Assembly: GCA_002499345.1 (NCBI GenBank)
Contig: DALF01000034.1
Coordinates: forward strand, 1-41,684
DNA: 41,684 nt
Source of the DNA: Euryarchaeota archaeon UBA170
Lineage (GTDB): Archaea; Thermoplasmatota; Poseidoniia; Poseidoniales; Thalassarchaeaceae
Direction of reading: 5' to 3'
Shown here: piece by piece, positions 26,964-36,123 of the stretch
How the letters are laid out: every line of letters begins with the position of its first letter
How positions within the stretch are numbered: position 1 is the stretch's first letter
The notes under the pieces: generated by a model
What the model saw: only the letters and a program-made list of their open reading frames with translations
The model's database searches: none
What the model was told of the DNA's origin: nothing
Position numbers and translations under genes: made by a program

Positions 26964-27494
26964 ATGGGCGAGCATGGACAAAACTTTCAGCCTCGTCGCA
27001 CTCGAACGGATGTGATTAGAGAGATTGAGATTTCAACTACCTTACATCCGCACGAGGATTTAGATAAGGTTATTGAGTCTGTAAAATCTTTTTTTCCCGA
27101 TTGGAATCCAGAAATTCCGGAAAGAAAAATAGGTTTTCCCTCGGGTAATAATCCTGAAATAATCTATGGAACTTCGTCCTCACTAGATATTTTTCTTGAG
27201 GCGCTGAGAAAGCAATCAATCCTCGATACTGCATTGGATGCGATGACCTTGGAGGAGGATGATCAGATTTGCGATTTCTCGATTTCAAGACTAGCATCTT
27301 TGTCCAATAAGGTATCATTCACACTTGGCGAAAGAGTTCTTGGAGGGAGTATCGATATTTCCATAACTGGCAACGGACTAATTGAATGGCTGGAGACATC
27401 TACTTGGCACGAGGGGAGAAGAGACGTTCCCCGTGGCGTTGGTGACGAGCTGTCGATGCACAGGGATGGAAACCCTAGAGAGTGGTTCGACTAG
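26964..27494 (+). CDS. UPF0201-family archaeal RNA-binding-like protein
   Basis: A 176-residue cytosolic protein. The segment IREIEISTTLHPHEDLDKVIESVKSFFPDW near the N-terminus matches the archaeal UPF0201 family (strand, then HPxEDxDKV, helix, FP), whose members fold like an RNA-binding domain. Later parts, FLEALRKQSILDTAL and SFTLGERVLGGSIDISI, also fit the family core of about 140 residues. The last 30 residues (HEGRRDVPRGVGDELSM) are an extra polar tail. The precise substrate is not known; a role in RNA metabolism is the usual suggestion for the family. The stop codon shares the four-base palindrome ctag (27491-27494) with the stop of the convergent peptidase/Nudix gene. Confidence 0.75.
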   Translation: MGEHGQNFQPRRTRTDVIREIEISTTLHPHEDLDKVIESVKSFFPDWNPEIPERKIGFPSGNNPEIIYGTSSSLDIFLEALRKQSILDTALDAMTLEEDDQICDFSISRLASLSNKVSFTLGERVLGGSIDISITGNGLIEWLETSTWHEGRRDVPRGVGDELSMHRDGNPREWFD

Positions 27495-28477
27495 GAGGTT
27501 TTTGGAATAGGGATTCCTTCCCTATGCCAACTCTCAATAGTTGGAAAATCCGCAGGTAGCCATTTTACATCTAAGAGCTCATCTTGTGAAAGCCATCGCG
27601 ATTCGTCGTGCTCCATAAGGACTATCTCATCGTTATCGACGATCCCACAGTCAAAAATATGAAGATTGACATCTCTGTCTTGGTATCTGTGATTGATTTC
27701 ACAAACCTTGGATCTAGGCATAATTGGCAGTCCGAGCTCTTCTTCAATCTCCCTAGACAATGCATCTTTCAGTGACTCTTCTCCTTCCACCTTCCCACCT
27801 GGGAACTCCCACCATCCAGACCATGCGTCTCCTTTGGGCCTCATACAGGCCAGGATACTGCCTTTCTGATTTCTAATCATAGCTCCAACAACTATCATCT
27901 TTGGCCTTGTAACCATTATTCTGATTGATCTTAAGACAATCTCAGACTGTCTACTGAGAGGAATCTCCGTCATCTTTGGAAGATGGACAAAAAGTATGGG
28001 GACTTTGGAATGTGAGAATTTGGCCAAGGTCCTATAATATGTCTCGTTACACACATATGATCCAGCACTATCACTCCATTTTACATCCGGATCGTCTTCA
28101 AATTCCTCATCAAAATTATGAATGCTCACAGTGGTTTCTATTCTATCGGAGAAATTTTCAATAATCTTACTTTTTTTGATTAGCCTACCTGAATTGTCAG
28201 GAGACTGCATTGAAATAATATTTGTTGCAAATCTCTCTAGACGGACCTTCTCGGAATTCCTAGACAGTCCCAAATGAAGTACTGCATCGAATTTTCCCTT
28301 TTTGAGAATATCCAGTGATTCTACTGTTCCTCTTTGATCCACAGATAGAATCTTAGTGGTAATTTCGATATTGCCCATATCTACGTTTGAGATCATATCT
28401 ACGATCTCCGAGGACTCATTTATCGCCAAGTCAGAAAATGGTTCGAAACCAGTTAGTAGAACTCTCTTGCGTTTCAT
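27491..28477 (-). CDS. Fusion of pyroglutamyl peptidase I-like and MutT/Nudix domains
   Basis: A 328-residue two-domain enzyme. Residues 1 to about 185 match pyroglutamyl-peptidase I (family C15), which removes N-terminal pyroglutamate: LLTGFEPFSDLAINES at the start and the full Glu-Cys-His triad, Glu81 (RLERFATNI), Cys143 (SYVCNETYY) and His165 (LFVHLPKM). Residues 192-328 form a Nudix hydrolase of the MutT kind: VVGAMIRNQKGSILACMRP, then WWEFPGGK and a Nudix box fitting Gx5Ex7REUxEExGU from Gly228 to Leu250 (Glu234, Arg242, Glu243, Glu246, Glu247). Such hydrolases cleave 8-oxo-dGTP or related nucleoside diphosphates. I see no stop, frameshift or ribosome-binding site between the halves, so it is a true fusion. 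Both active sites look intact. The combination links peptide turnover and nucleotide sanitation in an unexplained way. Confidence 0.85.
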   Translation of the reverse strand: MKRKRVLLTGFEPFSDLAINESSEIVDMISNVDMGNIEITTKILSVDQRGTVESLDILKKGKFDAVLHLGLSRNSEKVRLERFATNIISMQSPDNSGRLIKKSKIIENFSDRIETTVSIHNFDEEFEDDPDVKWSDSAGSYVCNETYYRTLAKFSHSKVPILFVHLPKMTEIPLSRQSEIVLRSIRIMVTRPKMIVVGAMIRNQKGSILACMRPKGDAWSGWWEFPGGKVEGEESLKDALSREIEEELGLPIMPRSKVCEINHRYQDRDVNLHIFDCGIVDNDEIVLMEHDESRWLSQDELLDVKWLPADFPTIESWHREGIPIPKTS

Positions 28478-28534
28478 GAACTATGCGCATGGGTACCAAG
28501 AGTTGTCTTTTTGGGTCTGTTAGCAGTCACATTC

Positions 28535-28542
28535 ATTCATAT
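28535..28542 (+). promoter_or_regulatory. TATA-like element before small membrane protein
   Basis: TTCATATC lies about 26 bases upstream of the ATG at 28562. That is the spacing expected if transcription starts at the first coding base, so the gene may have a leaderless mRNA. It also argues against the TTG at 28511 as the start. Confidence 0.3.
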
Positions 28543-28561
28543 CAGCTTCTTCCAACGTACA

Positions 28562-28888
28562 ATGGAGCACGAATACGTAGTGATTCTTCCTGTGGAAGAG
28601 GAGGAGGACGAGGTTACTGCCTTGGGCGTAATTAGGGTGATATGGAGAGAGTTAAGCGGGGGGATTGGGCCTTGGGGAGCCCTGAGGCCATTGGTTGCAG
28701 TTTTGCTGTCCCTCATCCCGTTTCTATTCCTCGGACAGCACTTCAATCGGCAACATAGCAAGTCGATTGGTTGGTTCGTAATACAATTCCCACTAATACT
28801 ATCGATTTTTCTCTGGCCGGTCCTATTCGTCTGGTCGGTAATTGATGCTTGGTGGGTCTCTAGTGGAATTGTCGCTGGGACGAGATAG
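28562..28888 (+). CDS. Small membrane protein with two hydrophobic helices
   Basis: A protein of 108 residues from the ATG at 28562. An N-terminal acidic run (EEEEDE) is followed by a short amphipathic stretch and two hydrophobic segments: PLVAVLLSLIPFLFLGQHF and, after the polar NRQHSKS loop, WFVIQFPLILSIFLWPVLFVWSV. Both ends are predicted on the same side. No family is recognised. The frame extends back to a TTG at 28511, but this would place 17 extra residues upstream of a TATA-like element. It is divergent from the peptidase/Nudix gene and its stop codon touches that of the convergent gene at 28889. Confidence 0.6.
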   Translation: MEHEYVVILPVEEEEDEVTALGVIRVIWRELSGGIGPWGALRPLVAVLLSLIPFLFLGQHFNRQHSKSIGWFVIQFPLILSIFLWPVLFVWSVIDAWWVSSGIVAGTR

Positions 28889-29380
28889 TCAGAAATCCTC
28901 GGGAAGTTGAAGTGGACTGAAAAGATGTCCTGGACTAGTTGATTTAGTTAACTGTGACCTGATTATATGTTCCCAGTCTCTAAGTACAGCTAGTGCTGGA
29001 ACAAAGGGTAACTCAGTCTCATTCAGTATTGTTCGAATTATGGTATCAAGGATATCCATCCTATCTTGGTCGACAGATTCCAATATCCTCTCCAGAGGGA
29101 ATGAGTCCATTACGGGTATTTCATCGGATGATTCTACAGCTCTAGGAGTTAGTAGCTCTTGAGGGAGTTCCTCGTTACTAATTGACGCGGTTTCTTCGAG
29201 TCTTTTCACTAGTATCCGAATATACTTTGAAATTACTAGTGACACTTCAATTACTGGCTGCCCGTATTGGTTGATGAAATTGACCATGTTCTCTTGTAGA
29301 AACAGAAGCTTGTCCTCGACAGGAGAAGAAGGGCTAGGAATTTGTCCATCTTTTTCGTCCATAACTATTCCCATGGGCAT
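28889..29380 (-). CDS. Small acidic protein of unknown function
   Basis: A 163-residue soluble protein with a net negative charge, rich in Glu, Leu and Ile and with several amphipathic helices (KLLFLQENMVNFINQY, RILVKRLEETASI, MDILDTIIRTILNET). No signal peptide, cysteines or known motif. It begins only 12 bases after the stop of the 1912-residue calcium-repeat protein and on the same strand, so it is almost certainly on that transcript and may act with it inside the cell, for instance as a chaperone or regulator; this is inference. Start ATGs at 29380, 29374 and 29362 are all possible; the first was taken. Confidence 0.6.
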   Translation of the reverse strand: MPMGIVMDEKDGQIPSPSSPVEDKLLFLQENMVNFINQYGQPVIEVSLVISKYIRILVKRLEETASISNEELPQELLTPRAVESSDEIPVMDSFPLERILESVDQDRMDILDTIIRTILNETELPFVPALAVLRDWEHIIRSQLTKSTSPGHLFSPLQLPEDF

Positions 29381-29392
29381 TTATTGAAATTA

Positions 29393-32300
29393 CTAGGTTG
29401 ATCTATCGTCATATCTTATTGGCGATCCGCTGTTTCCCCTTATGCCGTCTAATAAGTCGTCCTCAATTTCGAAATGATCATTCAACCAATCACCATCTGT
29501 ATCCCAATTTTTGGGATCCGTGCCGTCGGCGGTCTGATCACCATCTATATCCAGTATCCACCAACCAAATACATACTCGCCAAGGAAGATATTTGGAAGA
29601 TGATACTGATCTCCTGCAATCCTGTTGAATGAGTCTGTCCACTCCCCATTAAGTGAAGTAAAGTCATTACTACTATCCACATTCTCATATTCCAAGTCAA
29701 AATCATTAATCACTAATGCATAGAGATCATCATTATCGTTAATCTTATTCATCCTGAAATAATTAGTAGATATTGACGAGCTTCCCGAACATGTACCTAG
29801 GAGGCTCTCCCTCAGTTGCCACCATTCCGACACTGGCTCCCCTGTACAGTCGACAAGATTTGAATCTCTGACCAATGAAGGAGAAGACATCGAAGCATTG
29901 ACGACGCCGAAGTATTCTTGGAAGTTATTGTAGGGCTGGTAGACACAACTCCCACCAGAGCAATCCCATGCACCATCGTTGTCCGCGTCCTGGCCGGCAT
30001 CAGAGGGATCTGTCGGATCATGGGTAAACCATGCCCATTCCAATAATGGCCTAGTAATCACGCCATTTGAAACCTGAACTGGCTTCCAAACGACTGAAGT
30101 TACTTGATGCCAAACGACTGAAATCTGCAGCAAAGATGACCAGTTATCATTAGTCTCGTTCCAACCCCTGTAATACTCATAGAAGTCCGGCATCATATCT
30201 CCATCTGTATCATTATCCAATGGATTTGTTCCATACTTAAACACCTCTCTTCCATCCGATAAATTAGAATCTCTGACATAAGATGTGACAATGCCATTGC
30301 TGAATACTGGACTCATTACAGTAGAGTCATCATCGCTATCATCATCAAGTGGATGGGTACCATTATTGTACTCCATCAAATTCGAGAAAAGCAGAGGCTG
30401 TACCCCTTGGGATATCTGGCCTTCTGGGGAGTACTCTGTGAACTGTCTAGATTCCCATCCGCCTTGAGCTGCAGGAATATCTGTGATTTCCCTATCAAAC
30501 CATCCATCTGAGTCTGGATCATAATTTATGTCCAGCGGATTTATTGGATTTAGTGACCATCTGAAATCATTTACAGGAAGGAACTCCCCGTATATTGAAT
30601 AGCAGAATTCCCAGCCATCTGGCATCCCATCAAGATCTGAATCACCGTCAGTCGGATCACTCACACCGGCTAAGCTGATATTGAAATTATCGGGATATAC
30701 AGAATTTATTAGCCCCATTCTATCAGATGATTCCAAGCTCTTGCTTCTGAACATATCATACATCTGTCCAAAAGCGGCATCATATGACATTCCCTCTTCT
30801 CCGATAAATGCATTAATTGCGTCAGCACCATATGAGACAAGACCAGTCTCATTTGGAATTGTATCAACTGCTATTTTCTTACCATAAACCCTTGACTCGA
30901 ATTCGGCTAGATTGTCGAATGATTCAGAGTCAGAGATTTGGCCATTACCATCGCAGTCATAGGAATCTTCATCGGAGTCCCTAGAAACATCGGATCCAGT
31001 TAATGGATTCATTTCCCATATATTTTGCTCTAGGTTCCACTGTGTGAACCAATACTCATAACCGTCACTCATCCCATCCCTATCGGTATCAACGTCATTA
31101 GGGTCAGAAATACCTAGAAGAGAGGATAGTAATGGTTTTGCAGGACTCCCTGAAAGCCAGTCCTGGTACTGCTCCATGGCTAATTGGGCCTTTCCTTCCT
31201 TTCCAAATAATATTCTGAATACCCTATTGTTGGCCTCAGAAGGATCGATTGAGTCTGCCTCTTCCCACATTCTAGGCGCGTCGGGAGGGGAGAGTCCTCC
31301 ATTGGCTGGATTATTATTGGTGAGGTTGAGTTCGACTTGATCCGTAATCCCATCCAAATCCGAATCATAGTATCCGTCACCGGCCACTAGAGGATTTAAT
31401 GTCCACACAGAATCAGTTGAGTTCCACCTTGTGAAGATTAATTCGATCCCATCCAGTAGGCCATCGCCATCCGTATCGGGATTATTGGGGTCGGCAGTGA
31501 GGCCTGTTAAATTCTTCTGGTCGTCAGAAAGGAAGTATCCGAATGAGTATGTTGATTCTGCGGAAAGCCAAGGTGTCGGAAGTAATTCCCCCCCTACACT
31601 AAGTAAGTAGAATTGAGGGGACGTCACTAGAGAATCTGTCTCACTGAGATTCCCATCTATTGAATTGTACTCTTCCCAATTATTCATCCCATCGCCATCT
31701 GGATCTCCATCTTGATCTCTTTCATCCACTGGATTTAGGGTCCACTGTTCATCAAATAGGCCCCATCTTGAGTGGTAGAATTCCCAGCCATCTGGCATAC
31801 CATCTCTGTCCGAGTCCGAAGACAATGGATTTCCAGAACCTACGTCCTCAGTAGTGGTCCCATTAACTAGGCTGAGATATCCCGTACTGGTATATTCACC
31901 GAATGATCCAGGAGCAAGTCCCTGCCACGAAGGGTGCGATAGATTAGTAGAAAATCCATCGGGGAATATCATACCAGACTCTGTTACATCGTTGTAAATT
32001 ATCTGATCTTTCAAGTGATATTCAAGCCAGTTTACCAACTGTTCATCCATGGATAACGTGCCGTCCATGTTAATATCGTATCCATCGCCATCGGGGTTAT
32101 TGAGAGCGTCAGAACCATTCAGTGGATTGATTCCCTTGTTATCCTTATTCCAAGAGCAGGTATATCTCGCCTCCCACCCATCAGGGAGAGTATCTCCGTC
32201 TGAATCAATATTATTGGGATCTGTGGGGACCCATGAGAGTGCCGACTCATTGGACTCTCCATGGGAGGGCAATCCTTCCCTGATAACATCGTCAATAATC

Positions 32301-35131
32301 TCACCCCACCTGTACTCACAAAGATTGGACAATCCATCGCCATCAGCATCTTCTTCTGCATCGTTGGGATCTCTTGGATCTAGTGTCCAGAGATTTCCAC
32401 CAGTGTAGATGTCTCCAATCCACCTCCTATTCTCGATCTCCCAGCCATCTGGCATTCCATCTCCATCGGAGTCGGGATTGGTGGGATCAGTTGGACCATC
32501 TGTTCCGCCTCCCGCACCTGAGCCGAGCCACCCCTCCAGATGTACAGTCTCTGACTGTGACGATGAGTCATCACAAACATAATCATCATTCAGGTAGTGA
32601 CATGAAAATGATGTTGAGTCTAAGAACCAGCCCCAATATTCCTCACCGTCTGTTAGGCCATCTCCATCGGAGTCAATATTTCTGGGATCTGTCCCATTCG
32701 TACCAAACTGTGAGGAGTTTACATATCTAAACTCCTCTAAGTTACTCCATTCGCGGATAAAAATAGTTCCATCGATTAGGGGGAAGCTTACTCCATCTGC
32801 ATCAGCATCCCTCTCTCTATCGAAAGGATCCGTTGGATCTAAACCATGTACGAATTCCCAGCCATCTGGCATACCATCAAAATCTGAGTCTTCGGATAAT
32901 GGGTCTATTGGCATGATATTCATGTATCTTCCCGGCGATGAGCCAGAGAAAATCCAGTCTTCACCTTCGTTCTCCATTGAAACGAGATTAGTGACTAATC
33001 CTGGCATCCTAGTCTGATTCATATAGAGTCCCAAAACACCTGTATATCCTCCTTCGAGGCACCATGTTCCGTCCCTGGAGCCTAAAACTACCATACCCTC
33101 GATTGCTAAGACTGATCTGATGTCATTCGCACCCTCTGTCCAGCGATCAGAATTGAACATCCTATCATTACTTATCGAAGATCTCGGCATCTGTAGGAAG
33201 ATGGATAGATCAATCAGGTGAAGCCCCCCCGCCGTCCCCATCCATACGCCAGTAACTTCTCCAAGTTCTCCGTTTTCTAAAATAGGCCCGGCAGGCTCCA
33301 AAACATTCACTACTGCGGATTTAGATTCATTCAGTATGTCTGCCATTCTAACGAATGTTTCTGCATCCTCCAGATCAAAAACCCACCAAGGTTCGCCGGC
33401 CGAGGTAACTCCATCGGTGGTATTCCATGCAATCAGTCCTGAATTAGTGGCGACCATGAGCAAAGGGCCCCTTCCCTGCATTGGCACTTGGATTACATCA
33501 TTGGCGGAAACCTCAGAATCAGAAAGGGCCTGTGACAACGGTACGGTTAGGATTTCTGAGCCCACACTTACTGAGCGCCCCCCGCTCCAACAATCGCCGC
33601 TAGATCCTTCTTCTGAAACACTGACAGTCCATGCCTTTTGGTGGCCGAAAATCATCAAATCCAAATTATCACCACCAGTGTCCAATTCTATCATTGACAC
33701 GACGTGTCCGATTTCAGATTCTGAAATTGAAGACATTATCGGGAGTCCGTTCTCCATTGAAACACAGTGGACGCCAAGGTTTGTTCCAATTATCAGGAAA
33801 TCTGACGTACCTCCCGGTGACCACCTAACCATTGAAGTCATCTCCAATCCAGAGCGGAGACTGTGTATAGAAGAAATTCCTCCAAAGGGATCTAGTGCGG
33901 TAACTCCGTATTTGGAGCCGACAATTATCCTTTGTTGCTCACTATCTTTGATCATTGTATGTACTGCTGCATCGACTAGTTGCGGTTGTGTGGATTGATC
34001 GAACAGAAGTATTGATTCATCGTGACTAGTTCCAGCTGTTCCCCTAATGCCTGGTTTTACCCATGATCCCTCATCATAGTGAACCATGTACTCTTCGTAG
34101 TTGCTAAACGCCTCACCCCATGCGGCTGTGGAAGTGGAAGTGTCGGGTATTACGAAGCCGTCTCCATCCAAATCCCATCCATCGTTATCGGAATCTATTA
34201 TGGCATCACTAGCATTCCTGGGATCTAATCCGTAATGTGCCTCCCACCCGTCAGGTATTCCATCACCGGGAATGATTAGTCCGGTGGCTAGTAAGTCTGA
34301 CCACGAGTAATAGTCAGAATCTGAGCGTGTCGGGTCAGTACCCAGCCACCCATCATCTCCTGTCGGCCTCGCTATGGAGTCTTGACAGGCGTTTTCACTC
34401 AATCCAGGTATCGTGCCGGCGCACCAAAGTCCATCCCTCTCAGTAATCCAATTCTGAGGAGTGCCGAAAGAGTACTCTTCTGAATTTGAATAACTTTCGG
34501 TTACATCTATGTCGCCATCCCTATTTACGTCAAATCCATCTCCACAGCCAAAACTAAAATCATCACATCTGTCTATATCTTCTATACTGTCAGATGGATC
34601 AAGAGGATCGAACCAAAGGCATGTCCATGCATTTGTCGCATTAAGATAACCCAGTCCGCCTTCTGTGCACATATGGATCTCATACCCATCGGGTAGTCCG
34701 TCCCCATCGGTATCCGAGGAGGTAGGGTCAAGATACTCCCTATTTCCTGATTCAGTCAATTCTGGAGGCTTTCCAGTTAGTGAGAGTCTATCGGTAAAGC
34801 ATTTGTCGAGAGTGTATGGCCAGCAATATTCCAGTAGTGCTACCGCCCCATCCCTATCGTGATCAGACATGTTATCAGTACCGTTGTTCAAATCTAGTCC
34901 GAGTACTTCGAAGCTTCCTTCAGGAGTGTCGAAAACTATGTCAACACCATATATTGCCTCATATTGATCAGGGATCCTATCCTCATCTGCATCCGTAGCA
35001 GGAGGGGCGCCTCCCTTTGCATCTGTAGGATTGGTAGAGTCGACTGGAGACTGGGGCCTAGTCTGAGAAACAAAAGCTAGACTGCTGAGTAAAAGTAGCA
35101 CGATAAATGCCGCGGTTTGCTTTCTTCTCAT
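29393..35131 (-). CDS. Giant secreted calcium-binding-repeat protein, 1912 aa
   Basis: The largest gene in the window. A signal peptide (about 1-26) follows a basic MRRKQ start. The mature protein is dominated by some fourteen copies of a DxDxDGxPDGWE-like unit, for example SDGDGMPDGWE, TDGDGLLDGIE and SDLDGITDQVE, with the spaced Asp residues that bind calcium in thrombospondin type-3 and dockerin-like loops. Repeats lie roughly 90-150 residues apart, each followed by a YxxxW...W(x)LNP phrase. Residues of about 370-720 differ: repeated IVGSKYGVTALDP, LIIGTNLGVHCVS and LVVLGSRDGTWCL-like blades suggest a beta-propeller inserted between repeats. No C-terminal transmembrane helix or anchor motif is visible, so the protein may be released or held by partners. 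Likely an adhesin, surface-layer component or matrix protein stabilised by calcium. Ligand unknown. Confidence 0.88.
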   Translation of the reverse strand: MRRKQTAAFIVLLLLSSLAFVSQTRPQSPVDSTNPTDAKGGAPPATDADEDRIPDQYEAIYGVDIVFDTPEGSFEVLGLDLNNGTDNMSDHDRDGAVALLEYCWPYTLDKCFTDRLSLTGKPPELTESGNREYLDPTSSDTDGDGLPDGYEIHMCTEGGLGYLNATNAWTCLWFDPLDPSDSIEDIDRCDDFSFGCGDGFDVNRDGDIDVTESYSNSEEYSFGTPQNWITERDGLWCAGTIPGLSENACQDSIARPTGDDGWLGTDPTRSDSDYYSWSDLLATGLIIPGDGIPDGWEAHYGLDPRNASDAIIDSDNDGWDLDGDGFVIPDTSTSTAAWGEAFSNYEEYMVHYDEGSWVKPGIRGTAGTSHDESILLFDQSTQPQLVDAAVHTMIKDSEQQRIIVGSKYGVTALDPFGGISSIHSLRSGLEMTSMVRWSPGGTSDFLIIGTNLGVHCVSMENGLPIMSSISESEIGHVVSMIELDTGGDNLDLMIFGHQKAWTVSVSEEGSSGDCWSGGRSVSVGSEILTVPLSQALSDSEVSANDVIQVPMQGRGPLLMVATNSGLIAWNTTDGVTSAGEPWWVFDLEDAETFVRMADILNESKSAVVNVLEPAGPILENGELGEVTGVWMGTAGGLHLIDLSIFLQMPRSSISNDRMFNSDRWTEGANDIRSVLAIEGMVVLGSRDGTWCLEGGYTGVLGLYMNQTRMPGLVTNLVSMENEGEDWIFSGSSPGRYMNIMPIDPLSEDSDFDGMPDGWEFVHGLDPTDPFDRERDADADGVSFPLIDGTIFIREWSNLEEFRYVNSSQFGTNGTDPRNIDSDGDGLTDGEEYWGWFLDSTSFSCHYLNDDYVCDDSSSQSETVHLEGWLGSGAGGGTDGPTDPTNPDSDGDGMPDGWEIENRRWIGDIYTGGNLWTLDPRDPNDAEEDADGDGLSNLCEYRWGEIIDDVIREGLPSHGESNESALSWVPTDPNNIDSDGDTLPDGWEARYTCSWNKDNKGINPLNGSDALNNPDGDGYDINMDGTLSMDEQLVNWLEYHLKDQIIYNDVTESGMIFPDGFSTNLSHPSWQGLAPGSFGEYTSTGYLSLVNGTTTEDVGSGNPLSSDSDRDGMPDGWEFYHSRWGLFDEQWTLNPVDERDQDGDPDGDGMNNWEEYNSIDGNLSETDSLVTSPQFYLLSVGGELLPTPWLSAESTYSFGYFLSDDQKNLTGLTADPNNPDTDGDGLLDGIELIFTRWNSTDSVWTLNPLVAGDGYYDSDLDGITDQVELNLTNNNPANGGLSPPDAPRMWEEADSIDPSEANNRVFRILFGKEGKAQLAMEQYQDWLSGSPAKPLLSSLLGISDPNDVDTDRDGMSDGYEYWFTQWNLEQNIWEMNPLTGSDVSRDSDEDSYDCDGNGQISDSESFDNLAEFESRVYGKKIAVDTIPNETGLVSYGADAINAFIGEEGMSYDAAFGQMYDMFRSKSLESSDRMGLINSVYPDNFNISLAGVSDPTDGDSDLDGMPDGWEFCYSIYGEFLPVNDFRWSLNPINPLDINYDPDSDGWFDREITDIPAAQGGWESRQFTEYSPEGQISQGVQPLLFSNLMEYNNGTHPLDDDSDDDSTVMSPVFSNGIVTSYVRDSNLSDGREVFKYGTNPLDNDTDGDMMPDFYEYYRGWNETNDNWSSLLQISVVWHQVTSVVWKPVQVSNGVITRPLLEWAWFTHDPTDPSDAGQDADNDGAWDCSGGSCVYQPYNNFQEYFGVVNASMSSPSLVRDSNLVDCTGEPVSEWWQLRESLLGTCSGSSSISTNYFRMNKINDNDDLYALVINDFDLEYENVDSSNDFTSLNGEWTDSFNRIAGDQYHLPNIFLGEYVFGWWILDIDGDQTADGTDPKNWDTDGDWLNDHFEIEDDLLDGIRGNSGSPIRYDDRST
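29440..35030 (-). repeat. Tandemly spread calcium-loop repeats inside the giant gene
   Basis: About fourteen short repeats encode an Asp-rich loop followed by (M/L/I)PDG(W/Y)E. On the plus strand they show as recurring 'ccatctggcat(a/t)cc' and 'ccatctgagtc' strings, clearly seen near 30612, 31790, 32448 and 32868. The copies are diverged at DNA level and unevenly spaced, so they reflect old duplication of a protein module rather than recent tandem amplification. Confidence 0.8.
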
Positions 35132-35253
35132 GATATAGCCCCAACTAAGTAGTCTTCAACGTCCTCGGTTGACTTATGATGATGATGGAGCGTCGTTCGG
35201 ACATTGATTCAAAATCAATGGTTTCGGAAGAGTCGATAATATCGGAAAAGAGC

Positions 35254-35273
35254 CTTAAAAATAATTATTATAG
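35254..35273 (+). promoter_or_regulatory. AT-rich promoter-like element of the metallo-hydrolase gene
   Basis: CTTAAAAATA followed by the palindrome AATAATTATT (35260-35269) stands out as the most AT-rich point of the divergent region 35132-35316. As an archaeal TATA box it would place the transcription start near 35283-35295 and leave a leader of 20-30 bases before the ATG at 35317. The rest of this 185-base region holds nothing else I can name. Confidence 0.4.
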
Positions 35274-35316
35274 GATTTGTTCAAAGGTCGTCGTTATCCC
35301 CGTTGGGTCGAAAGCC

Positions 35317-36123
35317 ATGAGTATGAAGATTACTCACCTTGGAAGTGGGAGCAGAGGGAATTCAGTTCTCTTATCAACCAATGAATCTAATGTCTTGATA
35401 GACTGTGGATTTTCCCTGAAGAAGACTGAGGCGAGATTGGAAAAATTAGAAGTCAGGCCAACTGATATAGATTCCATACTTGTTACTCACCATCATTCTG
35501 ATCACTCGAAATCGGCCAAGAGGGCGGCAAAAAAATGGGGATCGAAATTAATCAGCAATGTAGAGACTGCCAAAAGAATGGAGTGGGAGGGGTCGGAGAG
35601 TCTCCTTTTGTTCTCAGAATTGGAAAGAATAGATGCTGGTGCCGATATAAGCTTGCTAACCATACCCGTCCCTCACGATGATGCCAATAATGTAGCTGTA
35701 ATTGCTTGTGACGACCAAGGGAGGAGGGCGGCCATAGTTACTGATCTGGGAGAGGTTACTGCTGAGTTATCATCTCATCTCAAGAAATGTGGACATATTT
35801 CCATAGAGTCCAATTACGATCATGACAGGCTAATGAAGGGGAACTACCCTGACTCATTAAAGAGAAGGATTTCCGGGAGAGGCGGGCACCTTTCCAATTC
35901 ACAGACTGCTTCGGCCCTAAGGGAGATTGTTAATCCAGGACTAAGTAGCATCGTACTCTGCCACCTCTCGGAGAGCAATAATCAGCCCCATATAGCAGAG
36001 AGTGAAGTCCTGATGGAAATTTGCGATAGTTTCGATGGGAGCTTATCGATTTCTAAACAAGAAGGACCGGAGTTTAGCAATTGGATAGGACAAATTGATT
36101 CGGAGAGATATTTGCCCAATTAA
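35317..36123 (+). CDS. Metallo-beta-lactamase-fold hydrolase, WalJ/YycJ-like
   Basis: A 268-residue cytosolic metallo-hydrolase. MKITHLGSGSRGNSVLLST at the start is the usual first strand and loop of the YycJ/WalJ branch; the metal site is HxHxDH at 58-63 (HHHSDH), the second His ligand region is TIPVPHDD, AIVTDLGEV supplies the bridging Asp, and LCHLSESNN near the end is the family hallmark. WalJ-type proteins are thought to act on nucleic acids (5'-3' exonuclease activity has been reported for some), though the archaeal role is open. The frame runs back to an ATG at 35176, but a TATA-like element lies inside that extension and family similarity begins at 35317, so the later start was chosen. 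It shares the palindrome ttaa (36120-36123) as stop codons with the convergent STAND gene. Confidence 0.85.
   Translation: MSMKITHLGSGSRGNSVLLSTNESNVLIDCGFSLKKTEARLEKLEVRPTDIDSILVTHHHSDHSKSAKRAAKKWGSKLISNVETAKRMEWEGSESLLLFSELERIDAGADISLLTIPVPHDDANNVAVIACDDQGRRAAIVTDLGEVTAELSSHLKKCGHISIESNYDHDRLMKGNYPDSLKRRISGRGGHLSNSQTASALREIVNPGLSSIVLCHLSESNNQPHIAESEVLMEICDSFDGSLSISKQEGPEFSNWIGQIDSERYLPN

Noticed and set aside
28511..28561. TTG start for the small membrane protein
   Set aside because: An ATG at 28562 with a TATA-like element at leaderless spacing is a better start; the TTG form adds 17 residues of no clear use.
33336..33998. 220-codon plus-strand open frame
   Set aside because: Antisense to the giant calcium-repeat gene, which has a signal peptide and clear repeats; the plus frame has none.
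35176..35316. Start of the metallo-hydrolase at the ATG cluster near 35176
   Set aside because: The run atgatgatgatgg looks inviting, but a TATA-like element lies downstream of it and the family's N-terminus begins at 35317-35323.
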